Source of the DNA: Taibaiella sp.
Lineage (GTDB): Bacteria; Bacteroidota; Bacteroidia; Chitinophagales; Chitinophagaceae
Assembly: GCA_013815385.1 (NCBI GenBank)
Contig: JACDGL010000006.1
Coordinates: 1 to 64,000 of the forward strand
Length of the DNA stretch: 64,000 bases
Reading direction: 5' to 3'
Shown in pieces: positions 52,203-61,919 of this stretch. The notes under the pieces were generated by a model. It was not told where the DNA came from and did no database searches. It saw only the letters and a list, made by a program, of their open reading frames with translations. Every line of letters begins with the position of its first letter. Position 1 is the first letter of the stretch. A program made the translations under genes and the position numbers.

Positions 52203-52868
52203 TTATAATGTTACCTCGTCACTTTTCTTTTCTAATAGGGTAGGCCTGGGTGGTACATAAATACCCTTCTCTTCAGTGTTTTTTGAAATAACCACCCCTG
52301 CACCTAATAGCGTTTCTTTTGCAATGGTTATTTTATGGGCAAGGGTGCTGTTGACACCAAGAAAACAGTTGCTCTCAATAGTACAATGCCCAGAAATAAC
52401 GACATGCGAACTAATGAAATTATGATCTTTTATTACAGAATGATGCCCTATGTGATTGCCGCTCCATAGCGTCACATTATTTCCGATCCTTACAAATGGC
52501 TGAATAGTGTTATCCTCAAAAATAAAGCAATTATCGCCACAGGGGTATTGAGATAGGTAACTACACCTGCTGCTTATATAATTTACCAGCTCATACCCTT
52601 TAGCCTTTGCCTCATTGTATTTTGCTTCCCTTAGCTTATTCATTTTTGCATAGCTCAGCGCTATAAACATTTTGTATTGGGAGGGAGGAAATAATTCTAC
52701 CATCTCCTCAAAAGCCACCAGGGCTTTTCCTTCATATTCTGTCCCCTTTATATATTCTTTATCAATAGTAAAGGCCACTACATCATACTCACTATCGATC
52801 TGGAAATAATAATTAGCTATTTGTGCGATATCGCCTGTGCCAAAAATAATGATTTTCTCCTTACTCAT
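52203..52868 (-). CDS. PglD/NeuD-like sugar O- or N-acyltransferase
   Basis: A 221-residue protein with an N-terminal Rossmann-like domain (KIIIFGTGDIAQIANYYF) and a C-terminal left-handed beta-helix of hexapeptide repeats (CFIFEDNTIQPFVRIGNNV, IGHHSVIKDHNFISSHVVIS, LGAGVVISKNTEEKG). The His in GHHSVI may be catalytic. It would acylate the amino sugar produced by the cassette's aminotransferase, as PglD and FdtC do. It abuts the methyltransferase gene with 2 nt between. Confidence 0.86.
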   Translation of the reverse strand: MSKEKIIIFGTGDIAQIANYYFQIDSEYDVVAFTIDKEYIKGTEYEGKALVAFEEMVELFPPSQYKMFIALSYAKMNKLREAKYNEAKAKGYELVNYISSRCSYLSQYPCGDNCFIFEDNTIQPFVRIGNNVTLWSGNHIGHHSVIKDHNFISSHVVISGHCTIESNCFLGVNSTLAHKITIAKETLLGAGVVISKNTEEKGIYVPPRPTLLEKKSDEVTL

Positions 52869-52870
52869 AT

Positions 52871-53497
52871 CTATTTCTTTACTATTATCGTAAACTCATA
52901 TAATGGATAGTCATGCATTAAGGCTATATATTTTGAGAAATTTCTTTTACAAAAATCAAAAAAATAGGCAGGATCAGCATAATATAGATAATCGCGCATG
53001 TATTCTTTATCTGAATAAGAGGTAAGCATATTGAAAGAAAACCCTTTTGTGCTATGCTTGTTAATCCTTACCAAGGTATTTTCAATATACTTTTTCCATT
53101 CATTGTCACCAACCTCCAGCCGTACATTAAATATACCACTGGCCACAGAATAGTCGAATTGTTCTATATCAGAAAGTTGTGTGGTCCATGCGGCATTCTT
53201 GTTCTGGGTATTATTTGCCCTGGCCTCCCGGATCATTTCTTCTGATATATCAAACCCTGTGTAGCTGAAATTGCCGGTAAGCCCATTTATATAAGGTAGC
53301 AAAGCGCCATAACCACAGCCAAAATCAAGAATAGAGAATTGATTGCCAAAATTAATAAATGAGCTGAGTTCTTTAAATCTCAATTCCTGCGATTCAACAG
53401 AATTCCAGTCCACTCCCTTCGGGCTTATACCATGTTCTTTTATTTTATCGCTGTAATATTTATTTACAGAATCCAATATTTTATCTTCCATCTGCAA
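52871..53497 (-). CDS. Class I SAM-dependent methyltransferase
   Basis: A 208-residue soluble methyltransferase with motif I ILDFGCGYGALLPY, motif II YTGFDISEEMIREAR, and a later GIFNVRLEVGDNEW. It overlaps the upstream WbqC gene by 17 nt and is followed within 2 nt by the PglD-like gene, indicating a tight operon. It probably methylates a glycan or its nucleotide-sugar precursor; the acceptor cannot be told. Confidence 0.82.
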   Translation of the reverse strand: MQMEDKILDSVNKYYSDKIKEHGISPKGVDWNSVESQELRFKELSSFINFGNQFSILDFGCGYGALLPYINGLTGNFSYTGFDISEEMIREARANNTQNKNAAWTTQLSDIEQFDYSVASGIFNVRLEVGDNEWKKYIENTLVRINKHSTKGFSFNMLTSYSDKEYMRDYLYYADPAYFFDFCKRNFSKYIALMHDYPLYEFTIIVKK

Positions 53498-54182
53498 AAC
53501 TTTTTAAGAAGGTAGTAGCCTTTTCTCCTTCATTAAATATAAGGTCTAAAATAGTAACACCATGATCAAATGGAGGATACAACTGCGTATACTCATTATA
53601 TCCTGAATAATCCATCCACGATAGTTTTACATCAGCAGCTTTAAAAATGTCTTCTACAATATAATCTTTAGCTGCCGGGCCCGAAATATACTCGCTGCCC
53701 CCGGCTTGCTGCACCAGGCTCAGTAAGCGCTCCGTTTTCCCATCGAAGATAGTGTAGTCGCTCGACCAGGATATTTTGGTTTTTATTCCCAGTATGCTGT
53801 TTATAAGCGTGATCAATTTATGGTTGATGATACTAAGATGCTGATCATTGACATTTAAATAAAAATCCTCAAACTGGTCTTTGTAGTCTTTAAAATATTT
53901 TGCTTTACTGTAAAACTGCTTGATAGTAGCCCAATGATCTTTTGCCCAGTTTGGCTCTGAAATAAGGGTTTCATTTATTTTCTGATCATATTTACCTTTT
54001 ACTTCTACAGATATCGTTAGCCAGCTAAGTCCGTTAGGAGTTTTGATCTTATTGCGGTTGCGCCAATCCCTGCGTGTGTATTGCATATCATCATACAATA
54101 TAAATTCATCAACCATATTTATCAGGTCAAAATATCCTTTCCATGGTATATAGTTCGACTGTAATATGGCTACTTTTTTCAT
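53481..54182 (-). CDS. WbqC-family protein
   Basis: A 233-residue protein with the family start VAILQSNYIPWKGYFDLINM, followed by DEFILYDDMQYTRRDWRNRN and ending with SWMDYSGYNEYTQLYPPFDHGVTILDLIFNEG. WbqC-like proteins are found in O-antigen loci and are of unresolved biochemistry. It is the first gene of the minus-strand cassette and overlaps the next methyltransferase by 17 nt. The promoter is presumably within 54183-54219 or upstream in the mre operon. Confidence 0.88.
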   Translation of the reverse strand: MKKVAILQSNYIPWKGYFDLINMVDEFILYDDMQYTRRDWRNRNKIKTPNGLSWLTISVEVKGKYDQKINETLISEPNWAKDHWATIKQFYSKAKYFKDYKDQFEDFYLNVNDQHLSIINHKLITLINSILGIKTKISWSSDYTIFDGKTERLLSLVQQAGGSEYISGPAAKDYIVEDIFKAADVKLSWMDYSGYNEYTQLYPPFDHGVTILDLIFNEGEKATTFLKSFADGR

Positions 54183-54219
54183 CTATAAAATATGCAAGAG
54201 TATGCAAATGTAATAGATT

Positions 54220-54765
54220 TTATCCCCTGCTACCACTTTGCCTGGTGAATAATAATAAATATACAATGATAAACAGCATGGAGGTAACTGAAGATGCGAG
54301 GATCTTAAGCATTAGATAGCCGACATTAGAAAGGTTCCAAAGTTCAATGGTAAAGAATACAATATGGTGCAGCAATATCAGGAATCCGCCATATACGAGA
54401 AAAGGCACCCAGCCCATATTCTTTATAGAGGGCGATTGGTTGGCGTATTCTGAGAGGTTTTTGGGGAGCAGGGCATTGAGCACGTTAGTGCGCAGGTAAG
54501 CAATCAAAACTGTAGCACATGCATGCAGGCCTGCGGTATTCATAAAAGTATCCATAGTGATGCCGGTAATGAAGCCTAGCACCAGTAGTAATGGTACTGT
54601 GATCTCGAAAGGCAGCAAAAGGATAAATAAAGGATATACATAAGGGATAAATATAGGGAAGCCTGATGGCTGCAACCACCAGCGCAGTGTTATCTTGTTG
54701 AGTATAAGCAGCTGTAGCAACATGATAATGCAGAACCGTAAAAAATTCCTTACATATATACTCAT
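54220..54765 (-). CDS. mreD: Rod shape-determining protein MreD
   Basis: A 181-residue membrane protein with about five helices. Family features include an N-terminal FLRFCIIMLLQLLILNKI, central FITGITMDTFMNTAGLHA and a C-terminal YLLLFTRQ. It belongs to the elongasome scaffold with MreB and MreC. It overlaps mreC by 4 nt (ATGA). Confidence 0.9.
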   Translation of the reverse strand: MSIYVRNFLRFCIIMLLQLLILNKITLRWWLQPSGFPIFIPYVYPLFILLLPFEITVPLLLVLGFITGITMDTFMNTAGLHACATVLIAYLRTNVLNALLPKNLSEYANQSPSIKNMGWVPFLVYGGFLILLHHIVFFTIELWNLSNVGYLMLKILASSVTSMLFIIVYLLLFTRQSGSRG

Positions 54766-55619
54766 TGCTTGCTTTTTAATGAGGAATCTTCTAAATGTTG
54801 TTTCTCCATAGCCAGCTTATTATCTACCACATATACATATTGCAGGTTGCGAAAATTAACAGTAGGGCGCAGATAGAGCAGCTGCATGTTATTTTTCTTC
54901 AGCGCATCTTTCCGGTATACAGTGCCTATTAATATATCCGAAGGGAAAAATGAATAGTCTGTAGTGAAGACCGTATCACCCAGTTTTACCCTTACTTGCT
55001 GGGCCACATCTTTCATCATCAGCACATCGGGCCGGTCGCCTTCCCACTCTATATAGCCGTAGGTGCCATCCTTTAGGCGCGCACTTACCTTTTGCTTCAT
55101 GCTGAGTATAGATAAGATACTGGCATAGTGTGCTGATGCATTCACTACTTTGCCAACTGCGCCTGTGCCAGTTATTACGCCCATCCCTTTATACACACCT
55201 GTGGCGGTGCCGCGATTGATAGTAATATAATTATTGGATGAGCTGACTGAGTTATTAATGACGTGTGCAGTAAGATAGTGGTAATCTGCATAGTGGATGA
55301 TATGCGATGAATCAGGATTGCCAAGTACTTTCCTTACCGTTGTGTCTCTTAATGTATCAACAGAATTGCGAAATGATAATTGTGTGCGCAGGCGTGCATT
55401 TTCATTAAGCAGGCTATCGTTCATACGGCGCAGTGCAAAGTAATAGACCACATCATTCTGTTTTTTATACATCAGCCCCGATACTGCATTGGCCGAACTG
55501 ACGATATCATTCCCCTGCAGCGAATTAGTGCGCGATATAAGTACGATGCACACTATCTCCAGCGCCAGAAATAATATCAGGTTGAAAAAGCGGCTTATGA
55601 AGAGGATGAAATTGCGCAC
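54762..55619 (-). CDS. mreC: Cell shape-determining protein MreC
   Basis: A 285-residue protein: one N-terminal membrane helix (ILFLALEIVCIVLI), a short coiled coil (NDSLLNENARLRTQLS), and the MreC beta-barrel domain (YITINRGTATGVYKGMGVI, VGKVVNASAHYASILSI, RPDVLMMKDV, LGDTVFTTDYSFFPSDILIG). It links MreB to the periplasmic peptidoglycan machinery. It is 71 nt downstream of mreB. Confidence 0.94.
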   Translation of the reverse strand: MRNFILFISRFFNLILFLALEIVCIVLISRTNSLQGNDIVSSANAVSGLMYKKQNDVVYYFALRRMNDSLLNENARLRTQLSFRNSVDTLRDTTVRKVLGNPDSSHIIHYADYHYLTAHVINNSVSSSNNYITINRGTATGVYKGMGVITGTGAVGKVVNASAHYASILSILSMKQKVSARLKDGTYGYIEWEGDRPDVLMMKDVAQQVRVKLGDTVFTTDYSFFPSDILIGTVYRKDALKKNNMQLLYLRPTVNFRNLQYVYVVDNKLAMEKQHLEDSSLKSKQ

Positions 55620-55690
55620 CTATGCTGAGTAAATTAAAAAATCAAAATGCAAAATTCAAAAAAATCAGAATTTTGGTTGCGCCATTATAA

Positions 55691-56722
55691 TTATTTCATA
55701 AGGTAGGGCATCTTTTGTATATTCTTCAGGGCCATGCCGGTGCCGCGTACCACTGCCCTCAGCGGATCGTCTGCTACATGCACAGGCAGTTTTATTTTAT
55801 GCGCTATACGCTTATCAAGGCCACGCAGCAATGCGCCACCACCTGTAAGGTACAGGCCGCGGCGAAAGATATCGGACGCCAGTTCAGGCGGTGTGCTTTC
55901 CAGCGCTTTAAGTATAGCTTCTTCTATTTTGAAGATGGACTTATCCAGCGCCTCTGCTACTTCCTGATAAGAAACCATTATCTGCTTAGGGATACCTGTT
56001 ACCAGGTCGCGACCATTAACAGCTATATCATCGGGTGGATTATCCAACTCTTTAAGGGCAGAGCCTACATGTATCTTTATCTGCTCTGCTGTACGCTCGC
56101 CTATCATAAGGCTATGATAGCGGCGCATGGCTTCCATTATATCTGCTGTAAACTCATCGCCCGCTATGCGTATGCTCTGATCGCATACGATGCCTGCCAG
56201 CGCTATAACTGATATACCTGTAGTACCACCACCTATATCAATGATCATATTACCGGTAGGCTCTTCCACATCTATGCCTATACCCAGGGCAGCAGCCATA
56301 GGTTCGTGTATCATATATACTTCCTTAGCACCTGCCTGCTCAGCAGAATCGCGCACAGCGCGCTTTTCAACTTCAGTAATGCTGGAAGGGATACATATAA
56401 CCATGCGCCAGCTGGGCGGGAACATTGGTTTTTTAGGATAAACAAGTTTTATCATTTCGCGCAGCATACCTTCTGCTGCGTTAAAGTCAGCTATTACACC
56501 ATCTTTAAGAGGCCGTATGGTCTTGAGATTCTCATGGGTCTTTTCATGCATCATCATCGCCTTCTTACCTACAGCTACTATTTTACCCGACAGGCGGTCT
56601 ATAGCTACAATAGACGGTTCATCTACTACTACCTGGTCATTATGTATAATGAGGGTATTTGCAGTACCTAAGTCTATCGCTATCTCCTGTGTCAAAAATT
56701 TAAATAATCCCAGAAAACTCAT
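55691..56722 (-). CDS. mreB: Rod shape-determining protein MreB (actin homologue)
   Basis: A 343-residue actin-fold ATPase. Phosphate-1: EIAIDLGTANTLI. Connect-1: RMVICIPSSITEVEKRAV. Phosphate-2: MIDIGGGTTGISVIAL. Adenosine motif: YLTGGGALLRGLDKRI. It forms the membrane-associated filaments that guide lateral cell-wall synthesis. It heads the mreBCD operon. On the minus strand about 30 nt upstream there is a CATTTTTG box that could be its -7 element. Confidence 0.96.
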   Translation of the reverse strand: MSFLGLFKFLTQEIAIDLGTANTLIIHNDQVVVDEPSIVAIDRLSGKIVAVGKKAMMMHEKTHENLKTIRPLKDGVIADFNAAEGMLREMIKLVYPKKPMFPPSWRMVICIPSSITEVEKRAVRDSAEQAGAKEVYMIHEPMAAALGIGIDVEEPTGNMIIDIGGGTTGISVIALAGIVCDQSIRIAGDEFTADIMEAMRRYHSLMIGERTAEQIKIHVGSALKELDNPPDDIAVNGRDLVTGIPKQIMVSYQEVAEALDKSIFKIEEAILKALESTPPELASDIFRRGLYLTGGGALLRGLDKRIAHKIKLPVHVADDPLRAVVRGTGMALKNIQKMPYLMK

Positions 56723-57044
56723 TACCGAGCAGATTTTTAGAAAATAATGGCAAAAATGCGAAAAATTAAGTCAGTATAAGAGATTTTTAGCGCATTTTTT
56801 AAGAAATGGCTGAAAATAAAGAGTCGCTAAACATAAATGAGAATAATAATATATAGCTAAATCAAACACATTTTAAAAATCAAGCTACTTCGATATAGAA
56901 TTGCCGGGAATAATTATAGGATGTAGATACTAATACCTTTACCGACTTTTTTCCACCATTTACCGATATACGGAAATAACTGGCCGAAATGATTTTTTAT
57001 GTGCAAAGGGGTAATATACTTTTGCGCTATCAATTTTTGAGATA
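56723..57044. other. Divergent intergenic region between mreB and the TonB-dependent receptor gene
   Basis: This 322-nt AT-rich region holds the outward promoters. On the plus strand TACTTTTG (57017-57024) is a perfect -7 box 21 nt before the receptor ATG. On the minus strand a CATTTTTG element lies about 30 nt upstream of mreB. No gene, hairpin or repeat was seen between them. Confidence 0.6.
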
Positions 57045-59288
57045 ATGAAACAAACGATACCTACCCATAAGAAACGAAACAGTATAAGAATACTATTACT
57101 GATGCCCTTGCTGCTATTATTATCTGCGGCTACATGGGCGCAGTCTACACTTACAGGCACCCTGGTAGATGAAAAAGGAAAACCTGTAAGGGGCGCCAGC
57201 ATATCGCTGGATAACACACTGGATGGTACCACTACAGATAGTTCCGGCAAATTTTCATTAACCACTAATGAGAAGGGAATGCAGACGCTCGTAGCAAGTG
57301 CGGTAGGCCATGATAATACCGGCATACCTATAGACATAACCGGAAGTGTAACAGGTATATACCTAAAGATGAAGGGCGACCCGCACCGGCTGAATGAAGT
57401 AACGATAACAGCAGGGTCATTCGATGCATCGAATGATAAAGACAAGACCGTACTGAAACCACTGGATATAGTAACTACCGCAGGCGCGCAGGCCGATGTA
57501 GTGAAAGCAATAGAAACACTGCCGGGCACACAGCAAACGGGTACAGAGAATGGATTGTTCGTAAGGGGCGGTGATGCCAGTGAAGCGCAGATACTCGTAG
57601 ATGAGATGGTGGTACAGAATGCATTTTTCGGTGGCCCTCCGGGAGTGGCTACCCGCAGCAGGTTTGGTGCATTCCAGTACCAGGGCGTATCATTCAGCAG
57701 TGGCGGATATAGTGCACGTTACGGGCAGGCACTATCGAGCGTGCTGGAACTGAATACGCTTGACCTGCCTAGTACCAGCACTGTAAACCTGGGAATAAAT
57801 ATGGCAGGTGTATATGCACAGGGTACCAAGCTATGGAAGAACAGCAGCCTGGATATAGGTGGCAACTATAATAACCTATCGCCATTCTATGGTATTGCTA
57901 CATCTAACTTTAAGTTTTATGATGTACCTACAGGTGGCGGCGCTAATGCGCGTTATGTATGGAAACCTAATAAAAGCGGTATACTAAAAGTAGCAATGAG
58001 CGGTACATTTACTACAAGCGGCATAGCTATACCTAATCCTTACGCATACGATACAGCCGCAAATGATGCAGCATTCCGCAACATGGGCGATACAGTTAAC
58101 TACCATACCGGTGAGCAGAATGTATATACCAGCATCTCTTACAAGCAGATGTTCAAAGGCAAGTACAGCCTTTACGCTGCGGGCTCTTTCAGCTATGATA
58201 ACACAAAGGCAAGCCTGGGCATCATACCGATCAATGAGATAGACCAGCGCGCACAGGGAAGAGTAGAAGTGAAAGATTTTATCAGCAACCGTTTTAGCCT
58301 GATGGTGGGCAGTGATGTACAGAGTTTTTCTATCAGCAAAACCTTTTATAACTACAAACCTTCCTTTACAGAAACGCAGATAGCCGGCTATGCGGAAGCC
58401 GAATGGACCCCGATCTCCTGGTTTGCCATACGCCCGGGCGCGCGTTATGAGCATAGTGTGCTGCTAAATGATAACACGATAGCGCCACGAATATCGCTGG
58501 CTATAAAAACAGGAGACTATAGCCAGGTATCTGTAGCCGGTGGTATCTTTTACCAGGATGCAGAAAATAGTTACCTGCTGGCGGGCTTCAGGCCTAAACT
58601 GCAGGAGGCCATACACTATATTGCCAACTGGCAATGGAACCGCGATGACCGCACCCTGCGCCTGGAAGGATACTATAAGAACTATGCAGCCCTGATAAGA
58701 GAGCATGTGAATGGCGCTTATAACCCCAACCCATACCGCTTCATATCGCCAGACAGTGAAACGGTGGATAATAGCGGAAACGGGTATGCACAGGGGCTGG
58801 AACTATTCTGGCGCGATAAGAAAAGTGTGAAGAATCTGGACTACTGGATCTCTTATAGTTATATAGATACCCGCAGGCTGTATAAGAATTTCCCTGTTTC
58901 TGCACAGCCGGATTTTATAGCTACGCACAACCTGAATCTGGTGAGTAAATATTTTATAGATAAGTGGCAGACCAACATCAGCGCTACCTATACTTTTGCA
59001 AGTGGCCGCCCGTATTATAACAGCGACCCTTCCGTTGCCTTCCTCAGCGACCGCACACCTGCATTTAATAACCTTGCGGTAACATTTGCCTACCTGCATA
59101 CATTTGGCAGATGGTTCTCTGTATTCTACCTTAGCCTGGATAACATTACTAACCAGCACAATATTTTTGGTTACCGGTATGGCAATGATGCAGCGCATAC
59201 CCGCTACCCTATAGTGCCTGCTATATACAGGTCGGTATTCTTTGGTGTTAATTTCTCGCTAACTAAATTCAATAAAGACGAACTATAA
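57045..59288 (+). CDS. TonB-dependent outer-membrane receptor with carboxypeptidase-like regulatory domain
   Basis: A 747-residue outer-membrane protein. A signal peptide (about 1-33, ending TWAQS) is followed by a carboxypeptidase-regulatory-like domain (TLTGTLVDEKGKPVRGASIS, about 34-110), a plug domain (ADVVKAIETLPGTQQTGTEN, GLFVRGGDASEAQILVDEM) and a beta-barrel. The end reads FFGVNFSLTKF. It is shorter than SusC-type receptors and has no SusD partner. The second gene of the unit encodes a small periplasmic helical protein. The transported substrate cannot be told. Confidence 0.92.
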   Translation: MKQTIPTHKKRNSIRILLLMPLLLLLSAATWAQSTLTGTLVDEKGKPVRGASISLDNTLDGTTTDSSGKFSLTTNEKGMQTLVASAVGHDNTGIPIDITGSVTGIYLKMKGDPHRLNEVTITAGSFDASNDKDKTVLKPLDIVTTAGAQADVVKAIETLPGTQQTGTENGLFVRGGDASEAQILVDEMVVQNAFFGGPPGVATRSRFGAFQYQGVSFSSGGYSARYGQALSSVLELNTLDLPSTSTVNLGINMAGVYAQGTKLWKNSSLDIGGNYNNLSPFYGIATSNFKFYDVPTGGGANARYVWKPNKSGILKVAMSGTFTTSGIAIPNPYAYDTAANDAAFRNMGDTVNYHTGEQNVYTSISYKQMFKGKYSLYAAGSFSYDNTKASLGIIPINEIDQRAQGRVEVKDFISNRFSLMVGSDVQSFSISKTFYNYKPSFTETQIAGYAEAEWTPISWFAIRPGARYEHSVLLNDNTIAPRISLAIKTGDYSQVSVAGGIFYQDAENSYLLAGFRPKLQEAIHYIANWQWNRDDRTLRLEGYYKNYAALIREHVNGAYNPNPYRFISPDSETVDNSGNGYAQGLELFWRDKKSVKNLDYWISYSYIDTRRLYKNFPVSAQPDFIATHNLNLVSKYFIDKWQTNISATYTFASGRPYYNSDPSVAFLSDRTPAFNNLAVTFAYLHTFGRWFSVFYLSLDNITNQHNIFGYRYGNDAAHTRYPIVPAIYRSVFFGVNFSLTKFNKDEL

Positions 59289-59331
59289 TTATAAACATTC
59301 CTATTTTTAATAACATAGAAAATCCAAAACA

Positions 59332-59985
59332 ATGAAAAGAGTTATTTTACTGATAGCCGCTGCGGCATTTGCGATCGTACACTGCCAGGCGCAGGATTTT
59401 AAAACGGTGCTGAAGAAGACAGTAGACGACTTTAGCGCCACACGCGACCAGCAGCAGCAAACAGAGCTAAGCAACAAGCTGGGGCTGATAGCCAAGAAAT
59501 GGCCTAATGAATGGGCGGGCCATTACTACAATGCCTATGGCAAGGCACAGCTATCGTACATGGAAAAAGATGAGGCCAAGCGCGATGCTTACCTTGATGA
59601 AGCAGAAACAGAACTTAGCGAAGCAGTAAAGGAACTGGGTAAAGACAATGACGAGACCTACGTGATGGCTGCAATGATAGCCAATGCGCGCCTGGCTGTA
59701 AAGCCACAAAGCCGCTGGCAGAAATACGGGCCTATATTTAAAGAAGACCTGGAGAAAGCCCGTGCTATGAACCCGGACAACCCACGCATCTACTACCTGG
59801 AGGCACAAAGTAAATTCCACACGCCAAAAATGTTTGGCGGGGGTAAGAAGGCTGCGCTTCCTTATTTTGAGAAAGCAGATGGATTATTTGCCAAGCAAAG
59901 CGAAACAGATATAACAAAGCCTTATTGGGGCAAACCAGCTAACACTTATTTTATGGGTTTAAGCAAGGGAGAAGATAAAGAGTAG
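59332..59985 (+). CDS. Periplasmic TPR-like helical protein
   Basis: A 217-residue protein: signal peptide (1-20, cleavage near CQAQD) and a helical, TPR-like domain (NEWAGHYYNAYGKAQLSYME, YLDEAETELSEAVKELG, DNPRIYYLEAQSKFHTPKMF). Proteins of this type are found directly after TonB-dependent receptor genes in Bacteroidota; here the gap is 43 nt. Function is unknown. Terminator at 60009. Confidence 0.8.
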   Translation: MKRVILLIAAAAFAIVHCQAQDFKTVLKKTVDDFSATRDQQQQTELSNKLGLIAKKWPNEWAGHYYNAYGKAQLSYMEKDEAKRDAYLDEAETELSEAVKELGKDNDETYVMAAMIANARLAVKPQSRWQKYGPIFKEDLEKARAMNPDNPRIYYLEAQSKFHTPKMFGGGKKAALPYFEKADGLFAKQSETDITKPYWGKPANTYFMGLSKGEDKE

Positions 59986-60008
59986 TGTTTGATTTTTTAT
60001 TTATTTGC

Positions 60009-60042
60009 TGCATCCCGGGCCATTCAGGTCCGGGATGTTTTT
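60009..60042 (+). terminator. Rho-independent terminator
   Basis: Eight-bp stem CATCCCGG / CCGGGATG followed by TTTTTTTA; ends the receptor-TPR unit. Confidence 0.9.
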
Positions 60043-60147
60043 TTATTGTAATGAGCGGAATTTGGTAACATTCACTTTATGAAATGGTAACTGCCCCGTA
60101 ATGATTGCATAACACGCGCTAAGTTCCTTTGCATCAAAATAAAACAG

Positions 60148-61704
60148 ATGAAAAAGTATTTACACATTATTATGATGCTGGCTATACTTGCGGGGACCAC
60201 GCAGGCAAATGCACAGTCAAAATTGATCCATTACTGGAACTTTAATAACCTTGCATCAGCGTACCACAATCCGGGTATACCTGCTTTCAAGGCTAACTAT
60301 TCGTCAATAGATACGAATCTTACCAGCATACGGTACATGCTTGTTACCGGTACTTCCAGCACCTACGCCGGCTACATAGATAACTATCCTGTACTGCCTA
60401 CAGACCATGATACCAACGCAAGGGCAATAGGTGGTGTTATATCGCGCGATAGCAACTCCTACAGGATGCGCAATCCTACAGATAGCGCGTACCTGGTATT
60501 TGCTATCCCATCTACTCACTATAAGAACCTGTTATTCTCGTATGCCGTTATGGCATCGAGCTTTACGAGTGGTATGCTGAAGAACTACTACTACTACAGT
60601 ACCGATAGCGGTGCTACATGGAAAACAAGTGGTCTGAGCGAAACGTTTGATACGACTACTCTTACGTTCTCCCTGAAGAGTATACGCATCACTGATACAA
60701 ATGCTCTTAATAATCCCCGCCTTATGTTCAAAATAGTACCACAGGGTAATACATCGGGTGCATCTGGTAACAACAGGTTTGATAACGTAACGCTGGATGG
60801 TGATACAATGACAACTAGTACACCAGCACTGATACACTACTGGAACTTTAACGGATTGGCTACAGCCTATCACAATCCGGGTATACCAGCACTGAAAGCA
60901 GATTATTCTGTATTGGATACCAACATTACCAGCCTGCGCTACATGCTGCTGCCAGGTACATCAAGCACCTATGCCGGATATATAGATAACTATCCTGTAT
61001 TAACTACAGACCATGATACCAATGCAAGAACTATAGGTGGTGTAATATCACGCGACAGCAACTCCTACAGGATGCGCAATCCTACAGATAGCGCCTACCT
61101 GGTATTTGCTATACCATCTATCAACTACAAGAACCTTGTATTTTCTTATGCGGTAATGGCATCAAGCTTTACAAGCGGTATGCTGAAAAATTATTACTAC
61201 TACAGCACAGATAGCGGTGCAACATGGAAGACAAGCGGCCTGAGCGAAACTTATGATACCACTACCCTTACTTTCTCATTGAAGACAATTGCCATCAATG
61301 ACACAGCCGCCTATAACAATCCAAAGCTGATGTTCAAGATAGTGCCAGTGGGTAATACATCGGGCTCATCCGGTAACAATAGGTTTGATAACGTAACGCT
61401 GGATGGCATTGCCATAGATCCCAACTTCCATTACCACCACGTTGCAGTACCTACGGTAGTAAACCACAACAGCACATTTGTTATATATCCTAACCCTGGT
61501 ACCAGCAATGTAACTATAAGCTCATCAGAAGAAGGTAACTACCTTGTTAGCATGTACAATGTTACCGGCCAGCGCGTGATGACAGTAGAAAGCAACCAGA
61601 AGATGACCAACATTAATATAGCCCAGCTGAAAGCAGGTATCTATTTTGTGAACATTCGTACACAGGATGGCCAGCAGCAGACAGTGAGGTTTGTGAAGAA
61701 TTAG
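60148..61704 (+). CDS. Secreted protein of duplicated 202-residue modules with T9SS type A sorting domain
   Basis: A 518-residue protein. Signal peptide 1-23 (cleavage near ANAQS). Two tandem copies of a ~200-residue module begin at residues 26 (LIHYWNFNNLASAYHNPGIP) and 228 (LIHYWNFNGLATAYHNPGIP); both contain GGVISRDSNSYRMRNPTDSA and SSFTSGMLKNYYYYSTDSG, and end at FDNVTLDG. The copies are about 90 percent identical. A T9SS type A tail follows (FVIYPNPGTSNVTIS, YNVTGQRVM, GIYFVNI). The module resembles a jelly-roll or LamG-like fold in composition only. Possible -7 element TTCCTTTG at 60124. Confidence 0.9.
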   Translation: MKKYLHIIMMLAILAGTTQANAQSKLIHYWNFNNLASAYHNPGIPAFKANYSSIDTNLTSIRYMLVTGTSSTYAGYIDNYPVLPTDHDTNARAIGGVISRDSNSYRMRNPTDSAYLVFAIPSTHYKNLLFSYAVMASSFTSGMLKNYYYYSTDSGATWKTSGLSETFDTTTLTFSLKSIRITDTNALNNPRLMFKIVPQGNTSGASGNNRFDNVTLDGDTMTTSTPALIHYWNFNGLATAYHNPGIPALKADYSVLDTNITSLRYMLLPGTSSTYAGYIDNYPVLTTDHDTNARTIGGVISRDSNSYRMRNPTDSAYLVFAIPSINYKNLVFSYAVMASSFTSGMLKNYYYYSTDSGATWKTSGLSETYDTTTLTFSLKTIAINDTAAYNNPKLMFKIVPVGNTSGSSGNNRFDNVTLDGIAIDPNFHYHHVAVPTVVNHNSTFVIYPNPGTSNVTISSSEEGNYLVSMYNVTGQRVMTVESNQKMTNINIAQLKAGIYFVNIRTQDGQQQTVRFVKN

Positions 61705-61733
61705 GAATTCGTAAAGCCTAATACAGAAATGAG

Positions 61734-61767
61734 ATCAGGGCAGCTATTAGCTGCCCTGATCCGTTTT
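61734..61767 (+). terminator. Rho-independent terminator of the duplicated-module gene
   Basis: Perfect 12-bp stem ATCAGGGCAGCT / AGCTGCCCTGAT with a 3-nt loop, followed by CCGTTTT. Confidence 0.85.
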
Positions 61768-61919
61768 ACATAACTGTGGCGAAATCTTCCACACCTCAAT
61801 TCCACACATTGTGGTGGTACGATGTTTTAATACTATGTATTAGCTTATGATCATGGAAACAAGGCGAATGCCTTTTGATTGTAACATTACTTCTCTCATT
61901 TCTCATACAATCTTCTCTC

